Both the position numbers and the translations under genes were made by a program. The notes under the pieces are model-generated. The model had not been told where the DNA came from. It saw nothing but the letters and a program-made list of their open reading frames with translations, and searched no databases. DNA of 64,000 bases from Amphritea sp. 1_MG-2023 (GTDB lineage Bacteria > Pseudomonadota > Gammaproteobacteria > Pseudomonadales > Balneatricaceae): contig NZ_JAUOQE010000013.1 in the NCBI RefSeq assembly GCF_030547545.1, forward strand, positions 46,174 through 110,173, written 5' to 3'. Positions within the stretch are counted from its first letter, which is position 1; the number at the start of each line of letters is the position of its first letter. Shown piece by piece: positions 48,430 to 57,418 of this stretch.

Positions 48430-49743
48430 TCACTCAAATGCCTGCAAACAAAAAGCGGCGGTCATAAATGCAAACACATAACGCTGATGAATTTTCAGGA
48501 CATCGAGCACTTCAATCGCCGATAAACGATGACGTGTCCATAGATTAGCCATCGTGCTGATATGCGGTATTGACAACAACCGATCAAAATCAAGTGTCTT
48601 CGTTAATTGATACGGCTGTTGTGGATCAATCATGCGATCTAGACGCCCTTTAGATGTCCATAATGCCAACTGCCAAATAAGCTCATCACTATTCATCGTC
48701 GTCAGGTTAGCATTACCCTCTGTTGAGCCGACAGCCAAATCAGGGCGCACATTCAACCCAAGCTCTTGATAGCCAAAGCGCGTCAGTGCCAGCGGTATCA
48801 ATAGCTCTTCACTGAAATCAAAGCAAAACTGTTGCTCGGCGGGTAAATAAGCGAGCAAGCCTGGCAATCCCGTCAGCTCTAGCGGTAACTGCCTCGCTCG
48901 CCCCTCGGTGATGCTATCCAGTAATATCGCTAATAATGTCGCTTCTTTTTTAAAGAAAATTCGCCGCCGCTGATCCGCTTCATAAAGATTGATGTCAGGC
49001 GCGTTACCACAGCACTCATAGACCATCTGATACGTTAATTTGGGCTGGATATCTGCGGGTTTCTTTTCACTTTTTTGAGGCCCTCGCGGTGCAAGCTTCG
49101 ATGCGGCTAAAGCGATCGTCGCCGCCTCGACATTGGCCTCTAATCGCGTCTCTTTGACGGACCCATCGAGCACTGACGCCGGCATGGGCGCAACCGTCAG
49201 CCTGTCCTCTTTTAACGCTGCAGGGTTAACAGAACGATCGGTCGTCGGCGTTGATGGTAAATGCTGACACCGTGATCGTCCGTTCGCCTGATAGTCAGCC
49301 AGCGCTTGCCGTTCCGACGCTAAACGCTGTTGATATGCTTGAAACGCACTTGCCGCTTCACGACTCACACGCTGTATGGACGGCTGCAAATCAATACGGC
49401 GATCAAATTGATCCATCACTTGCTTAATCGCTTGCATCACCTGCTTTCCCTGCAACGGCTTGCGTAACGTCACCCCGCCCTGAAACTCTGCTGCTGTTGC
49501 TGTCACAGCAATCAGAGGTCTTTCCCCCTGATACTCATCGATGAACGCTTGAATAGCGGGCGATTCCATATTAAACATCAATACATCCGCTTGCTCCGCA
49601 GCAACCAACGCATAGGCGGCTTGATGCTGTTTAAAAAACAGTTCTATAGCGGTTTTAGATTGCAGTTCAAAGCCTACAACGCCGAGATGAATAACCTTGT
49701 TGACGGTCCGTTTAGTAAGCTTGATGTTATGCGATACGCCCAC
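48430..49743 (-). CDS. Degenerate-receiver protein with C-terminal helical/winged domain
   Basis: 437 residues. Residues about 15-112 resemble a response-regulator receiver, with ADVLMFNMES where the phospho-acceptor aspartate is replaced by Asn58. The conserved Lys-Pro pair (95-96, LRKPLQGKQVMQAI) is kept. The middle (about 120-235) is low-complexity and polar. The C-terminal ~200 residues end in HISTMANLWTRHRLSAIEVLD, like the helical winged tails of PatA/PATAN-type regulators. It probably acts without phosphorylation as a scaffold or switch. No homologue with known function is recognised. Confidence 0.65.
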   Translation of the reverse strand: MGVSHNIKLTKRTVNKVIHLGVVGFELQSKTAIELFFKQHQAAYALVAAEQADVLMFNMESPAIQAFIDEYQGERPLIAVTATAAEFQGGVTLRKPLQGKQVMQAIKQVMDQFDRRIDLQPSIQRVSREAASAFQAYQQRLASERQALADYQANGRSRCQHLPSTPTTDRSVNPAALKEDRLTVAPMPASVLDGSVKETRLEANVEAATIALAASKLAPRGPQKSEKKPADIQPKLTYQMVYECCGNAPDINLYEADQRRRIFFKKEATLLAILLDSITEGRARQLPLELTGLPGLLAYLPAEQQFCFDFSEELLIPLALTRFGYQELGLNVRPDLAVGSTEGNANLTTMNSDELIWQLALWTSKGRLDRMIDPQQPYQLTKTLDFDRLLSIPHISTMANLWTRHRLSAIEVLDVLKIHQRYVFAFMTAAFCLQAFE

Positions 49744-49784
49744 GATGACTCCTGCCTGCTAAAATCAGTGATAGCGAAACTCAA

Positions 49785-50237
49785 TTAATGCAGTGAATAG
49801 TTACCATTACACAGCACCGATGCCTGTTTACTCAGTTGCAACAGCCTCGTGTTATCGCCACTGCTCAATACCTCATCGAAAATAGATAGATCATCTTCAC
49901 TTAATAGCGCGGCCCCCTGCTGCAACAACCGGCGACGCAAAGCGTTACCCCGTTGTTCAAGTGTGAGATAGAGATCTAACAATGCCCCGGTCAGTTCAGT
50001 CGCGTCATGACACAAAATGGACAGGTAGACACGCTGCACCTGATGACGAAGGTTGTTCGGGTTGGCAGCGACTAAACGACTATAGTGATGCAGGAGTAAG
50101 GAGTGATGAGGGCCATCATAGATTAGCGCTTTACCATCCAGCGCGGTAAAGGTTGTTTCTATATTCAACGCATTAAGCCCTTCGAGCTCTGCATTTAATT
50201 CCCAGCCGGAAATTGCAGCCCAAATTGATGAATTCAC
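49785..50237 (-). CDS. Uncharacterised helical protein, first gene of the sensory cluster
   Basis: 150 residues, predominantly helical, with no recognised motif, signal peptide or membrane segment. Notable blocks are DGPHHSLLLHHYSRLVA and LTGALLDLYLTLEQRGNALRRRLLQQG. It begins the run of six minus-strand genes, 41 bp before the receiver-like gene. Its function is unknown. Confidence 0.6.
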   Translation of the reverse strand: MNSSIWAAISGWELNAELEGLNALNIETTFTALDGKALIYDGPHHSLLLHHYSRLVAANPNNLRHQVQRVYLSILCHDATELTGALLDLYLTLEQRGNALRRRLLQQGAALLSEDDLSIFDEVLSSGDNTRLLQLSKQASVLCNGNYSLH

Positions 50238-50409
50238 AAATCTTCCCTCTGACTATTTAAGATAATCTGACCCGGAAAAAGCGGATAACCACCGGACTAA
50301 CCCCATAGCAAACGATTGTTCAACTAGCAAAATCCGTCATCACACGCTAATGACCGATGCTGCATAATACCTAAATCAATCTCGCTTGCCTTAGGAGAGC
50401 GATGTAAGT

Positions 50410-50423
50410 TTGATCTAAATCAT
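50410..50423. promoter_or_regulatory. Near-consensus Anr/Fnr-type dyad upstream of acnB
   Basis: TTGATCTAAATCAT matches TTGAT-N4-ATCAA at 9 of 10 fixed positions. It lies 242 bp before acnB and 173 bp from the divergent cluster. The distance from the best acnB promoter is large, so function is doubtful for acnB and possible for the divergent genes. Confidence 0.4.
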
Positions 50424-50521
50424 GGGATCAAAAAAATTGAAAAACGTCATGTCGTCATCGACGCCGACCTATTGACGATCAGCATCAAGTGAGAGTATTA
50501 ATGGAAAAACACCTGTCAATC

Positions 50522-50550
50522 TTAACGACATGAGCCTTTTAGACTATATT
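50522..50550 (+). promoter_or_regulatory. Candidate acnB promoter
   Basis: TTAACG and TATATT are separated by 17 bp, predicting a leader of about 110 bases before the acnB GTG. I saw nothing further in the 50238-50664 gap. Confidence 0.45.
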
Positions 50551-50664
50551 TTATAAGTTCTATTTTATGGGCTCATTCGAGATCGATGGCTAGGATAGCC
50601 GACCGACTGTCAGACCGCTGCATATCCGTATTGTCTGACACAGATAACAGATAAGGGGGATATC

Positions 50665-53259
50665 GTGCTTAAAGCTTACCGTAAACATGTAGCAGAACGC
50701 GCTCAAGAAGGCGTACCAGCCAAACCGCTAGATGCCGATCAAACCGCTGCGCTGGTTGAGCTATTAAAGAACCCACCTGCTGATGAAGCGACATTTATCC
50801 TCGACTTGTTGACTAATCGAGTCCCTGCGGGTGTTGATCAAGCGGCTTATGTCAAAGCGGGTTTCTTAGCGGCCATCGCTAAAGGTGAAGCCGAATCCCC
50901 TCTTATCGATAAAGTGAAAGCAGTAGAGTTACTCGGCACAATGCTGGGTGGCTACAATATTCAACCACTGATCGCAGCCCTAGATGAAGAGGCACTCGCC
51001 CCCACTGCCGTTACCGCACTGTCGCACACCCTGCTGATGTTTGATGCTTTCCATGATGTCAAAGATAAAGCCGATGCCGGTAATGCTTATGCTAAGCAAA
51101 TTCTGGAATCATGGGCGGCCGGTGAATGGTTCACCTCTAAGCCAGCACTGCCTGAGAAAATCACCGTGACGGTGTTTAAAGTCAGCGGTGAAACCAATAC
51201 CGATGATCTGTCTCCTGCGCCAGATGCCTTCACCCGTCCTGATATCCCTCTGCACGCTAACGCCATGCTAAAAATGGCCCGTGATGGCATCGAGCCAGTT
51301 CAGCCCGGCAGCATAGGCCCGCTATCTCAGATCGAAGCAGTGAAAGCCAAAGGCCATCCGGTTGCTTATGTCGGTGATGTGGTAGGCACCGGCTCTTCAC
51401 GAAAATCCGCAACCAACTCGGTATTATGGTTCTTCGGTGATGATATCCCTCACGTACCGAATAAACGTGCGGGCGGTTACTGCTTTGGTGGCAAGATTGC
51501 GCCGATCTTCTTCAACACCATGGAAGATGCCGGCGCCCTGCCGATCGAGATGGACGTTGAAAAAATGAATATGGGCGACGTGATCGACGTGTACCCCTAT
51601 GAAGGTATCGCGAAAAACGCCGAAACCGGTGAACGACTGTGTGAATTCAGCCTTAAAACACCGGTCATTTTAGACGAAGTCCGTGCCGGTGGCCGTATTC
51701 CTCTGATCATCGGTCGTGGGCTGACTGAACGTGCGCGTGAAGCATTGGGCCTAGGTCCTATTAATCTGTTCCGTAAACCAGAACAACCTACCGATACCGG
51801 TAAAGGTTTCTCCTTAGCACAAAAAGTGGTCGGAAAAGCCTGCGGTGTTGATGGCGTTCGTCCTGGTACCTACTGCGAGCCTAAGATGACCACGGTTGGC
51901 TCTCAGGACACCACTGGCCCGATGACCCGAGATGAACTAAAAGACCTAGCTTGCTTAGGCTTCTCGGCTGATCTAACCATGCAGTCTTTCTGTCACACGG
52001 CGGCTTATCCGAAGCCGATTGATGTGCAGACTCATCACACGCTGCCCGATTTCATCATGAACCGTGGTGGTGTTTCACTCCGTCCTGGTGACGGTGTTAT
52101 TCACTCTTGGCTCAATCGGATGCTACTGCCGGATACGGTCGGTACGGGTGGTGACTCGCACACCCGCTTCCCCATCGGCATCTCTTTCCCGGCAGGTTCG
52201 GGTCTGGTTGCCTTTGCTGCCGCGACCGGCGTAATGCCGCTGGATATGCCTGAGTCTGTCTTGGTTCGCTTTAAAGGCACTCAACTACAGCCGGGCATTA
52301 CCTTACGTGACTTGGTTAACGCTATCCCTTACTACGCTATCAAACAGGGACTACTGACCGTCGCTAAAGCCGGTAAGAAAAACATCTTCTCGGGTCGGAT
52401 TCTTGAAATTGAAGGCCTGCCCGATCTAAAAGTTGAGCAGGCATTCGAACTGTCTGACGCTGCCGCCGAACGTTCAGCGGCCGCTTGTTCTATCAAGCTG
52501 GACGAAGCCCCTATTAAAGAGTACCTAAACTCCAACATCACCATGCTCAAATGGATGATTTCTGAAGGTTACGGTGATCCCCGTACCATCGAGCGTCGGA
52601 TTAAAGGTATGCAAGAATGGCTGGCAAAACCTGAACTAATGGAAGGTGATGCCGATGCCGATTACGCCGCGGTGATTGAAATCGATATTAATGAGGTTAA
52701 AGAGCCTATCCTGGCCTGCCCTAACGATCCTGATGACGTGAAGTTGCTGTCCGATGTTGCTGGCACACATATCGATGAAGTCTTCCTCGGTTCATGTATG
52801 ACTAACATCGGCCACTTCCGTGCCGCCGGTAAACTACTTGAAGCATCTGGCGCAACCATCCCAACCCGTATGTGGATTGCGCCACCCACTAAAATGGATG
52901 CCGCTCAGCTGACGGAAGAAGGCTACTACAACATCTTCGGTAAAGCCGGTGCGCGTATCGAGATGCCGGGTTGTTCCCTCTGTATGGGCAACCAAGCACG
53001 GGTCGGCGATAACACCACCGTAGTATCCACCTCTACCCGTAATTTCCCGAACCGTTTGGGTAATGGCGCGAACGTCTACCTCTCGTCTGCCGAACTGGCA
53101 GCGGTAGCCGCTCTGCTGGGTAAAATCCCATCGGTTGACGAATATATGGCGTACGCGACGAAGATCGACAGCATGGCCGCCGATGTTTACCGCTATCTAA
53201 ACTTCGATCAAATCGAATCCTATATCGATAAAGCGTCCAACGTTATCGTCACGGCTTAA
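50665..53259 (+). CDS. acnB: Aconitate hydratase B
   Basis: 864 residues from a GTG with AAGGGGGA before it; normal AcnB length. Order of parts: HEAT-like domain 4 (start [14 protein letters not shown]), the swivelling domain ([35 protein letters not shown]), then the catalytic domains. Iron-sulfur cysteines sit in [15 protein letters not shown] and [13 protein letters not shown]. It interconverts citrate and isocitrate as the main TCA aconitase and probably also 2-methylisocitrate. It is followed by a strong terminator and two further aconitase genes. Confidence 0.97.
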   Translation: MLKAYRKHVAERAQEGVPAKPLDADQTAALVELLKNPPADEATFILDLLTNRVPAGVDQAAYVKAGFLAAIAKGEAESPLIDKVKAVELLGTMLGGYNIQPLIAALDEEALAPTAVTALSHTLLMFDAFHDVKDKADAGNAYAKQILESWAAGEWFTSKPALPEKITVTVFKVSGETNTDDLSPAPDAFTRPDIPLHANAMLKMARDGIEPVQPGSIGPLSQIEAVKAKGHPVAYVGDVVGTGSSRKSATNSVLWFFGDDIPHVPNKRAGGYCFGGKIAPIFFNTMEDAGALPIEMDVEKMNMGDVIDVYPYEGIAKNAETGERLCEFSLKTPVILDEVRAGGRIPLIIGRGLTERAREALGLGPINLFRKPEQPTDTGKGFSLAQKVVGKACGVDGVRPGTYCEPKMTTVGSQDTTGPMTRDELKDLACLGFSADLTMQSFCHTAAYPKPIDVQTHHTLPDFIMNRGGVSLRPGDGVIHSWLNRMLLPDTVGTGGDSHTRFPIGISFPAGSGLVAFAAATGVMPLDMPESVLVRFKGTQLQPGITLRDLVNAIPYYAIKQGLLTVAKAGKKNIFSGRILEIEGLPDLKVEQAFELSDAAAERSAAACSIKLDEAPIKEYLNSNITMLKWMISEGYGDPRTIERRIKGMQEWLAKPELMEGDADADYAAVIEIDINEVKEPILACPNDPDDVKLLSDVAGTHIDEVFLGSCMTNIGHFRAAGKLLEASGATIPTRMWIAPPTKMDAAQLTEEGYYNIFGKAGARIEMPGCSLCMGNQARVGDNTTVVSTSTRNFPNRLGNGANVYLSSAELAAVAALLGKIPSVDEYMAYATKIDSMAADVYRYLNFDQIESYIDKASNVIVTA

Positions 53260-53310
53260 CCGTTAAATTACCGGCTACAACCCTTCGGTTGTCACAATAC
53301 TGTTCACTTA

Positions 53311-53322
53311 AGGAAGGTGCGA
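53311..53322 (+). repeat. Short copy of the AGGAAGGTGCGA motif
   Basis: Identical to the first 12 bases of the 63-bp repeat at 23341, here with no further similarity, between the acnB stop and its terminator. Confidence 0.45.
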
Positions 53323-53336
53323 TAAAAGACCTAATG

Positions 53337-53373
53337 AAAAATCCGACGTTGATTTCAATGTCGGATTTTTTTT
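53337..53373 (+). terminator. Terminator of acnB
   Basis: ATCCGAC and GTCGGAT pair around a 12-base loop, flanked by A- and T-runs. Confidence 0.88.
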
Positions 53374-53440
53374 GCCACTGATCGCCGCCAGAGACGGCAC
53401 CGATAGCTATGAGATAAAAATCGAGCTTAACTGATAGTAG

Positions 53441-53485
53441 CAAGCAGTAACGAGCAGTAACGAGCAGTAGCGAGCAACAGCGAGA
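53441..53485. repeat. Decamer tandem repeat between two aconitase genes
   Basis: Units CAAGCAGTAA, CGAGCAGTAA, CGAGCAGTAG, CGAGCAACAG and a decayed fifth follow each other at exact 10-bp spacing, about one DNA helical turn. No gene overlaps them. Confidence 0.75.
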
Positions 53486-53666
53486 TACCGCGCTAAAACC
53501 GCTCGCCAGTCGATGGCGATGCCGGTCATCGTAATGGCTGAAGCACAATCCGTATCAGACACTGAGCGACGCTCGGACCACGAGTCAGCGGCTTTACGTT
53601 TGGCAATCAGCACGGCCGACGATACTTTAGTCAGCGGCTCAGAACGAAAAGCCAATCCGCAGACAT

Positions 53667-53692
53667 AAAAAAGCCCTGAAGAATCAGGGCTT
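53667..53692 (-). terminator. Terminator of the AcnB-variant gene
   Basis: On the minus strand AAGCCCTGA and TCAGGGCTT pair around a TTCT loop and run into T (A-run on the plus strand), 24 bp after the stop. Confidence 0.85.
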
Positions 53693-53715
53693 TCTGTTAG
53701 TCACGCTAGGCGTAA

Positions 53716-56508
53716 TTAGATACGTGCCGCTGGAATAGCGTTATGTACACTCAAGTCATCAGTCGGTGGCGCGAAAGTCGTCAGATCGATACCCTCAACC
53801 GCTTCTTTGTACTCCTCCAACGTTGGGAAGCGACCTAGAACACAAGACAGTACAACCATTGGCGTAGAGCCCAGCAAAGATTCACCTTTCTTCTCTGCGG
53901 TATCTTCAACAACACGGCCCTGGAACAGACGAGTAGACGTCGCCAACACGGTGTCACCCGGTTCTGCTTTTTCTTGGTTACCCATACACAAGTTACATCC
54001 AGGACGTTCCAGGTACATAATATTTTCGTACTTGGTACGTGCTGCTTCTTTTGGATGTGCATCAGAGAATTCGAAGCCGGCGAATTTCTCCAGCAACTCC
54101 CAATCACCTTCGGCTTTCAATTCATCAACGATGTTGTAAGTCGGTGGCGCAACCACTAATGGCGCTTTAAAGGTAACAGGCCCTTTCTTCTCTAGGTTAC
54201 GCAGCATACCAGCAATGATCTGCATATCGCCTTTGTGAACCATGCAAGAACCAACGAAGCCTAAGTCAACCTTACGGCCATCGTAGTATGAAGCAGGACG
54301 AATCACATCGTGGGTGTAACGCTTAGAAACATCTTCGTTGTTCACGTCTGGGTCAGCAATCATTGGTTCATTGATGACATCTAGATCAACGACAAGCTCA
54401 GCGTAGTACTTCGCATTGTCATCTGGAGCCAGCGCAGGCGCTTCGCCAGATTTCACTTCAGCGATACGTTTATCTGCCAGATCGATCAGACCTTGCAACA
54501 TAGCCGCTGCGTTATCCATACCTTTGTCGATCATGATCTGGATACGAGACTTAGCCAGCTCCAAAGACTGAATCAGCGTGTCATCGGTGGAGATACAGAT
54601 AGACGCTTTCGCTTTCATTTCTGCAGTCCAGTCGGTGAAAGTGAAGGCCTGGTCAGCCAACAGCGTACCGATTTGTACTTCGATCACACGACCTTGGAAT
54701 ACGTTTTCGCCACCGAACGTCTTCAGCATTTGTGCTTGCGTCGCGTGGACGATGTCACGGAAATCCATGTGAGGCTGCATTTTACCTTTAAAGGTTACCT
54801 TCACAGACTCTGGAATTGGCATGGCCGATTCACCCGTCGCCAGTGCGATCGCAACCGTACCGGAGTCAGCACCGAAGGCAACACCTTTAGACATACGGGT
54901 GTGAGAGTCACCACCGATGATGATGGCACGGTCGTCAACGGTAATGTCATTCAGGACTTTGTGAATAACGTCAGTCATTGAAGGGTAAACGTGTTTTGGA
55001 TCACGCGCAGTGATAACGCCGAACGCGTTCATGAACGCCATCAGCTTAGGCGTATTTGCCTTCGCTTTGTTATCCCACACAGAAGCGGTGTGACAACCGG
55101 ATTGGAAAGCACCATCGACGCTGGTAGAGATCGTAGAAGCGGCCATCGCTTCCAGTTCCTGACAGGTCATAGGACCGGTTGTATCCTGAGAACCGACGAT
55201 GTTCACTTTAACGCGAACATCAGAGCCTGTGTGCAAAGGCGTCTTAGACGTAACACCCACTGCGTTACGGTTGAAGATCTTCTCAACCGCTGTCAAACCC
55301 TGACCTTCGATAGAGATCTCTTTAGATTGTGCGTACACAGCAGGCGCTTCAACACCCAATGTTTCAGCCGCGAACGTTTGCAGCTTCTTACCGAAAGTGA
55401 CCGCGTAAGAACCGCCGGCTTTCATGAATTCCACTTTTTGTGGCGTGAAAGCATCAGAGATATCAACCAGCTCTTGATCGCCGTTGTACAACTTCTTAGC
55501 TTTAGTATCGATGGTCAGAACGGTACCGGTCGCCACTGAATAGGCTTGTTCTAGGACTGGATCGCCGTTTGCGTCACGCACAACGTCGCCATTAGCGTCG
55601 GTTTTCTTAACCCAGTTTTTCAGATCCAGACCGATACCACCGGTGACACCCACCGTCGTCAGGAAGATAGGCGCGATACCGTTAGTGCCTGCAACAACCG
55701 GACGGTTGTTGATGAATGGGATGTATGGAGAGGTTTTTTCACCCGCCCACAGTGCCACGTTGTTAACACCCGACATACGGGAAGAGCCGACACCCATGGT
55801 GCCTTTTTCAGCGATCAACATCACTTTAGCATCAGGGTTTTGCTTGCCCATCTCAGCAATTTCCTGCTGAGCTTCTGGCGAGATCATGCACAGGCCGTGT
55901 AGTTCACGGTCAGCACGTGAGTGAGACTGATTACCCGGCGATAATAAATCAGTAGAGATATCACCCTCAGCAGCAATGTAGGTAATCACTTTAATCTGCT
56001 CTGGGATGTCATCCAGCTTGGTGAAGAATTCAGCTTTTGAGTAACTTTCCAAGAGATCTTTAGCGATGGCGTTGCCCGCTTTGAAAGCGTCAGCCAGACG
56101 AGCGTAGTCTGCGTCGTACAGGAATACCTGAGACTTCAGAACGTCACCGGCAGCAGCAGCCTGAGCGTCGTCAGACAATGCGATATCCAGCAGCACTTCA
56201 ACAGAAGGGCCGCCTTTCATGTGAGAGAGTTGCTCAAGCGCAAACTCAGGAGAGATCTCTGCAACGGTTTCTTTACCCAGAGCGATATCTTTCAGGAAAG
56301 CCGCTTTAACAACAGCCGCTGGCGTCGTACCCGGTAGCGTGTTGTAGATGAAGAAGTTCAAAGATGCTTCGCGATGCTCATTACCAACGTCTTTAATCTG
56401 GGCAATGATTTCAGAAAGTAGCTCAGCGCTATCAATCGGTTTGGGATGCAGGCCAAGGTCCTTTTTACGAACCTCTATTTCTTCTAGGTAGTCAGAATAG
56501 TAACTCAT
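53716..56508 (-). CDS. AcnB-variant aconitase, Bacteroidetes-like long form (bifunctional aconitate hydratase 2/2-methylisocitrate dehydratase type)
   Basis: 930 residues, about 65 longer than AcnB and clearly different in sequence. The swivel motif reads STDLLSPGNQSHSRADRELHG instead of [10 protein letters not shown], with GVGSSRMSGVNNVALW after it. Catalytic parts include [36 protein letters not shown], the cluster cysteine FVGSCMVHKGDM and PGCNLCMGNQEKAEPG. From recall this long form is the usual aconitase of Bacteroidetes, so gene transfer is likely. It has its own terminator and points towards acnB. Citrate/isocitrate or 2-methylisocitrate could be the substrate. Confidence 0.9.
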   Translation of the reverse strand: MSYYSDYLEEIEVRKKDLGLHPKPIDSAELLSEIIAQIKDVGNEHREASLNFFIYNTLPGTTPAAVVKAAFLKDIALGKETVAEISPEFALEQLSHMKGGPSVEVLLDIALSDDAQAAAAGDVLKSQVFLYDADYARLADAFKAGNAIAKDLLESYSKAEFFTKLDDIPEQIKVITYIAAEGDISTDLLSPGNQSHSRADRELHGLCMISPEAQQEIAEMGKQNPDAKVMLIAEKGTMGVGSSRMSGVNNVALWAGEKTSPYIPFINNRPVVAGTNGIAPIFLTTVGVTGGIGLDLKNWVKKTDANGDVVRDANGDPVLEQAYSVATGTVLTIDTKAKKLYNGDQELVDISDAFTPQKVEFMKAGGSYAVTFGKKLQTFAAETLGVEAPAVYAQSKEISIEGQGLTAVEKIFNRNAVGVTSKTPLHTGSDVRVKVNIVGSQDTTGPMTCQELEAMAASTISTSVDGAFQSGCHTASVWDNKAKANTPKLMAFMNAFGVITARDPKHVYPSMTDVIHKVLNDITVDDRAIIIGGDSHTRMSKGVAFGADSGTVAIALATGESAMPIPESVKVTFKGKMQPHMDFRDIVHATQAQMLKTFGGENVFQGRVIEVQIGTLLADQAFTFTDWTAEMKAKASICISTDDTLIQSLELAKSRIQIMIDKGMDNAAAMLQGLIDLADKRIAEVKSGEAPALAPDDNAKYYAELVVDLDVINEPMIADPDVNNEDVSKRYTHDVIRPASYYDGRKVDLGFVGSCMVHKGDMQIIAGMLRNLEKKGPVTFKAPLVVAPPTYNIVDELKAEGDWELLEKFAGFEFSDAHPKEAARTKYENIMYLERPGCNLCMGNQEKAEPGDTVLATSTRLFQGRVVEDTAEKKGESLLGSTPMVVLSCVLGRFPTLEEYKEAVEGIDLTTFAPPTDDLSVHNAIPAARI

Positions 56509-57418
56509 AGCGTAAAGCGTCTCTTCTCAATTAATGCTAATTTTGAATCGGTAACAGATTATAAAGAAAAAGCTACAAACAGCTCAATGAAAACAATTTA
56601 AATTAGGCTTATAGTCAATATAAGTAAAATAAATAGTAGCAAAATCAACGTGTTTCAGATGGTATACATTGGTAGTAGTATACCTAATTCAGGTCCGATA
56701 TGGCAGCACCGCTGCATCGCTGAAAAATAATAAGCCTTTAGGAGGGATGCTTAATATTTTAGGGAAGGTCAAGCGTTTTTATGTCACCGTGAATGAACAG
56801 GCGCGCCTATTCATGGTAATTAAAACGAACCTCTGAATCGTACTTGCAGCCGCTCGACTCAACCCCATTAAAGCTTCGCGCCGCTTCGAGGTAGCTATTA
56901 TTGCACACTCAAAGCAGCAAAGTTAGCGGCGCTGATCGAGCGCTGAGGTGAAGCCAAATGCTCAATCGTCATGCAAGCAACCGCTATCTCTGATTGGCTC
57001 ACATTTAGCGGCTCCATATCACTTCGCTATACTGATTCAACCCTATGCTGATTCATCCTTGAGCTTTTTATTCATTCAATTAAGCCATTTCCTGGTCATA
57101 TAGGGCCGCATATCGCCTACATAAACAGCCTCAGATACGTCTGCAAAAATTTTAATAGCCCGTATACACACTAGCCAATAGTCTTAAATTGTATGTAATT
57201 AATGTAAAAAAGATCTAATAACCTTGATTTAAGGCGTCCATCCGATAGTATTGTCGACAATCTTAACAAGATAATCATTTATGTTGCAGTTAATAGCGCT
57301 TCGTTTGACGGCTGAATACATAACTAAAAAGGCGATTGAGCAGCGCCAACAATGACCGGAGGCTCGCCCCAAAAAGGTCATAGGTTCAGCAACGCCCCAT
57401 CTGCGTGAGGTATAAAAT
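56509..57418. other. 910-bp gene-free region between divergent aconitase genes
   Basis: The longest gap in the window. The part next to the AcnB variant is AT-rich and promoter-like. An AGGGAAGGTCAAG motif lies at 56760. Short open frames on the minus strand near 57230-57470 run into the acnA start and look spurious. No tRNA, terminator or riboswitch was recognised, but a small RNA cannot be excluded. Confidence 0.5.

Noticed and set aside
53249..53655. Minus-strand frames with repeated RYCSLLLVTA-like segments
   Set aside because: The apparent protein repeat is only the translation of the decamer DNA repeat; no start signal and overlap with the acnB terminator.
54493..55539. Long plus-strand open frames inside the AcnB-variant gene
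   Set aside because: They lie entirely antisense to a well-supported 930-residue enzyme and show no family features.
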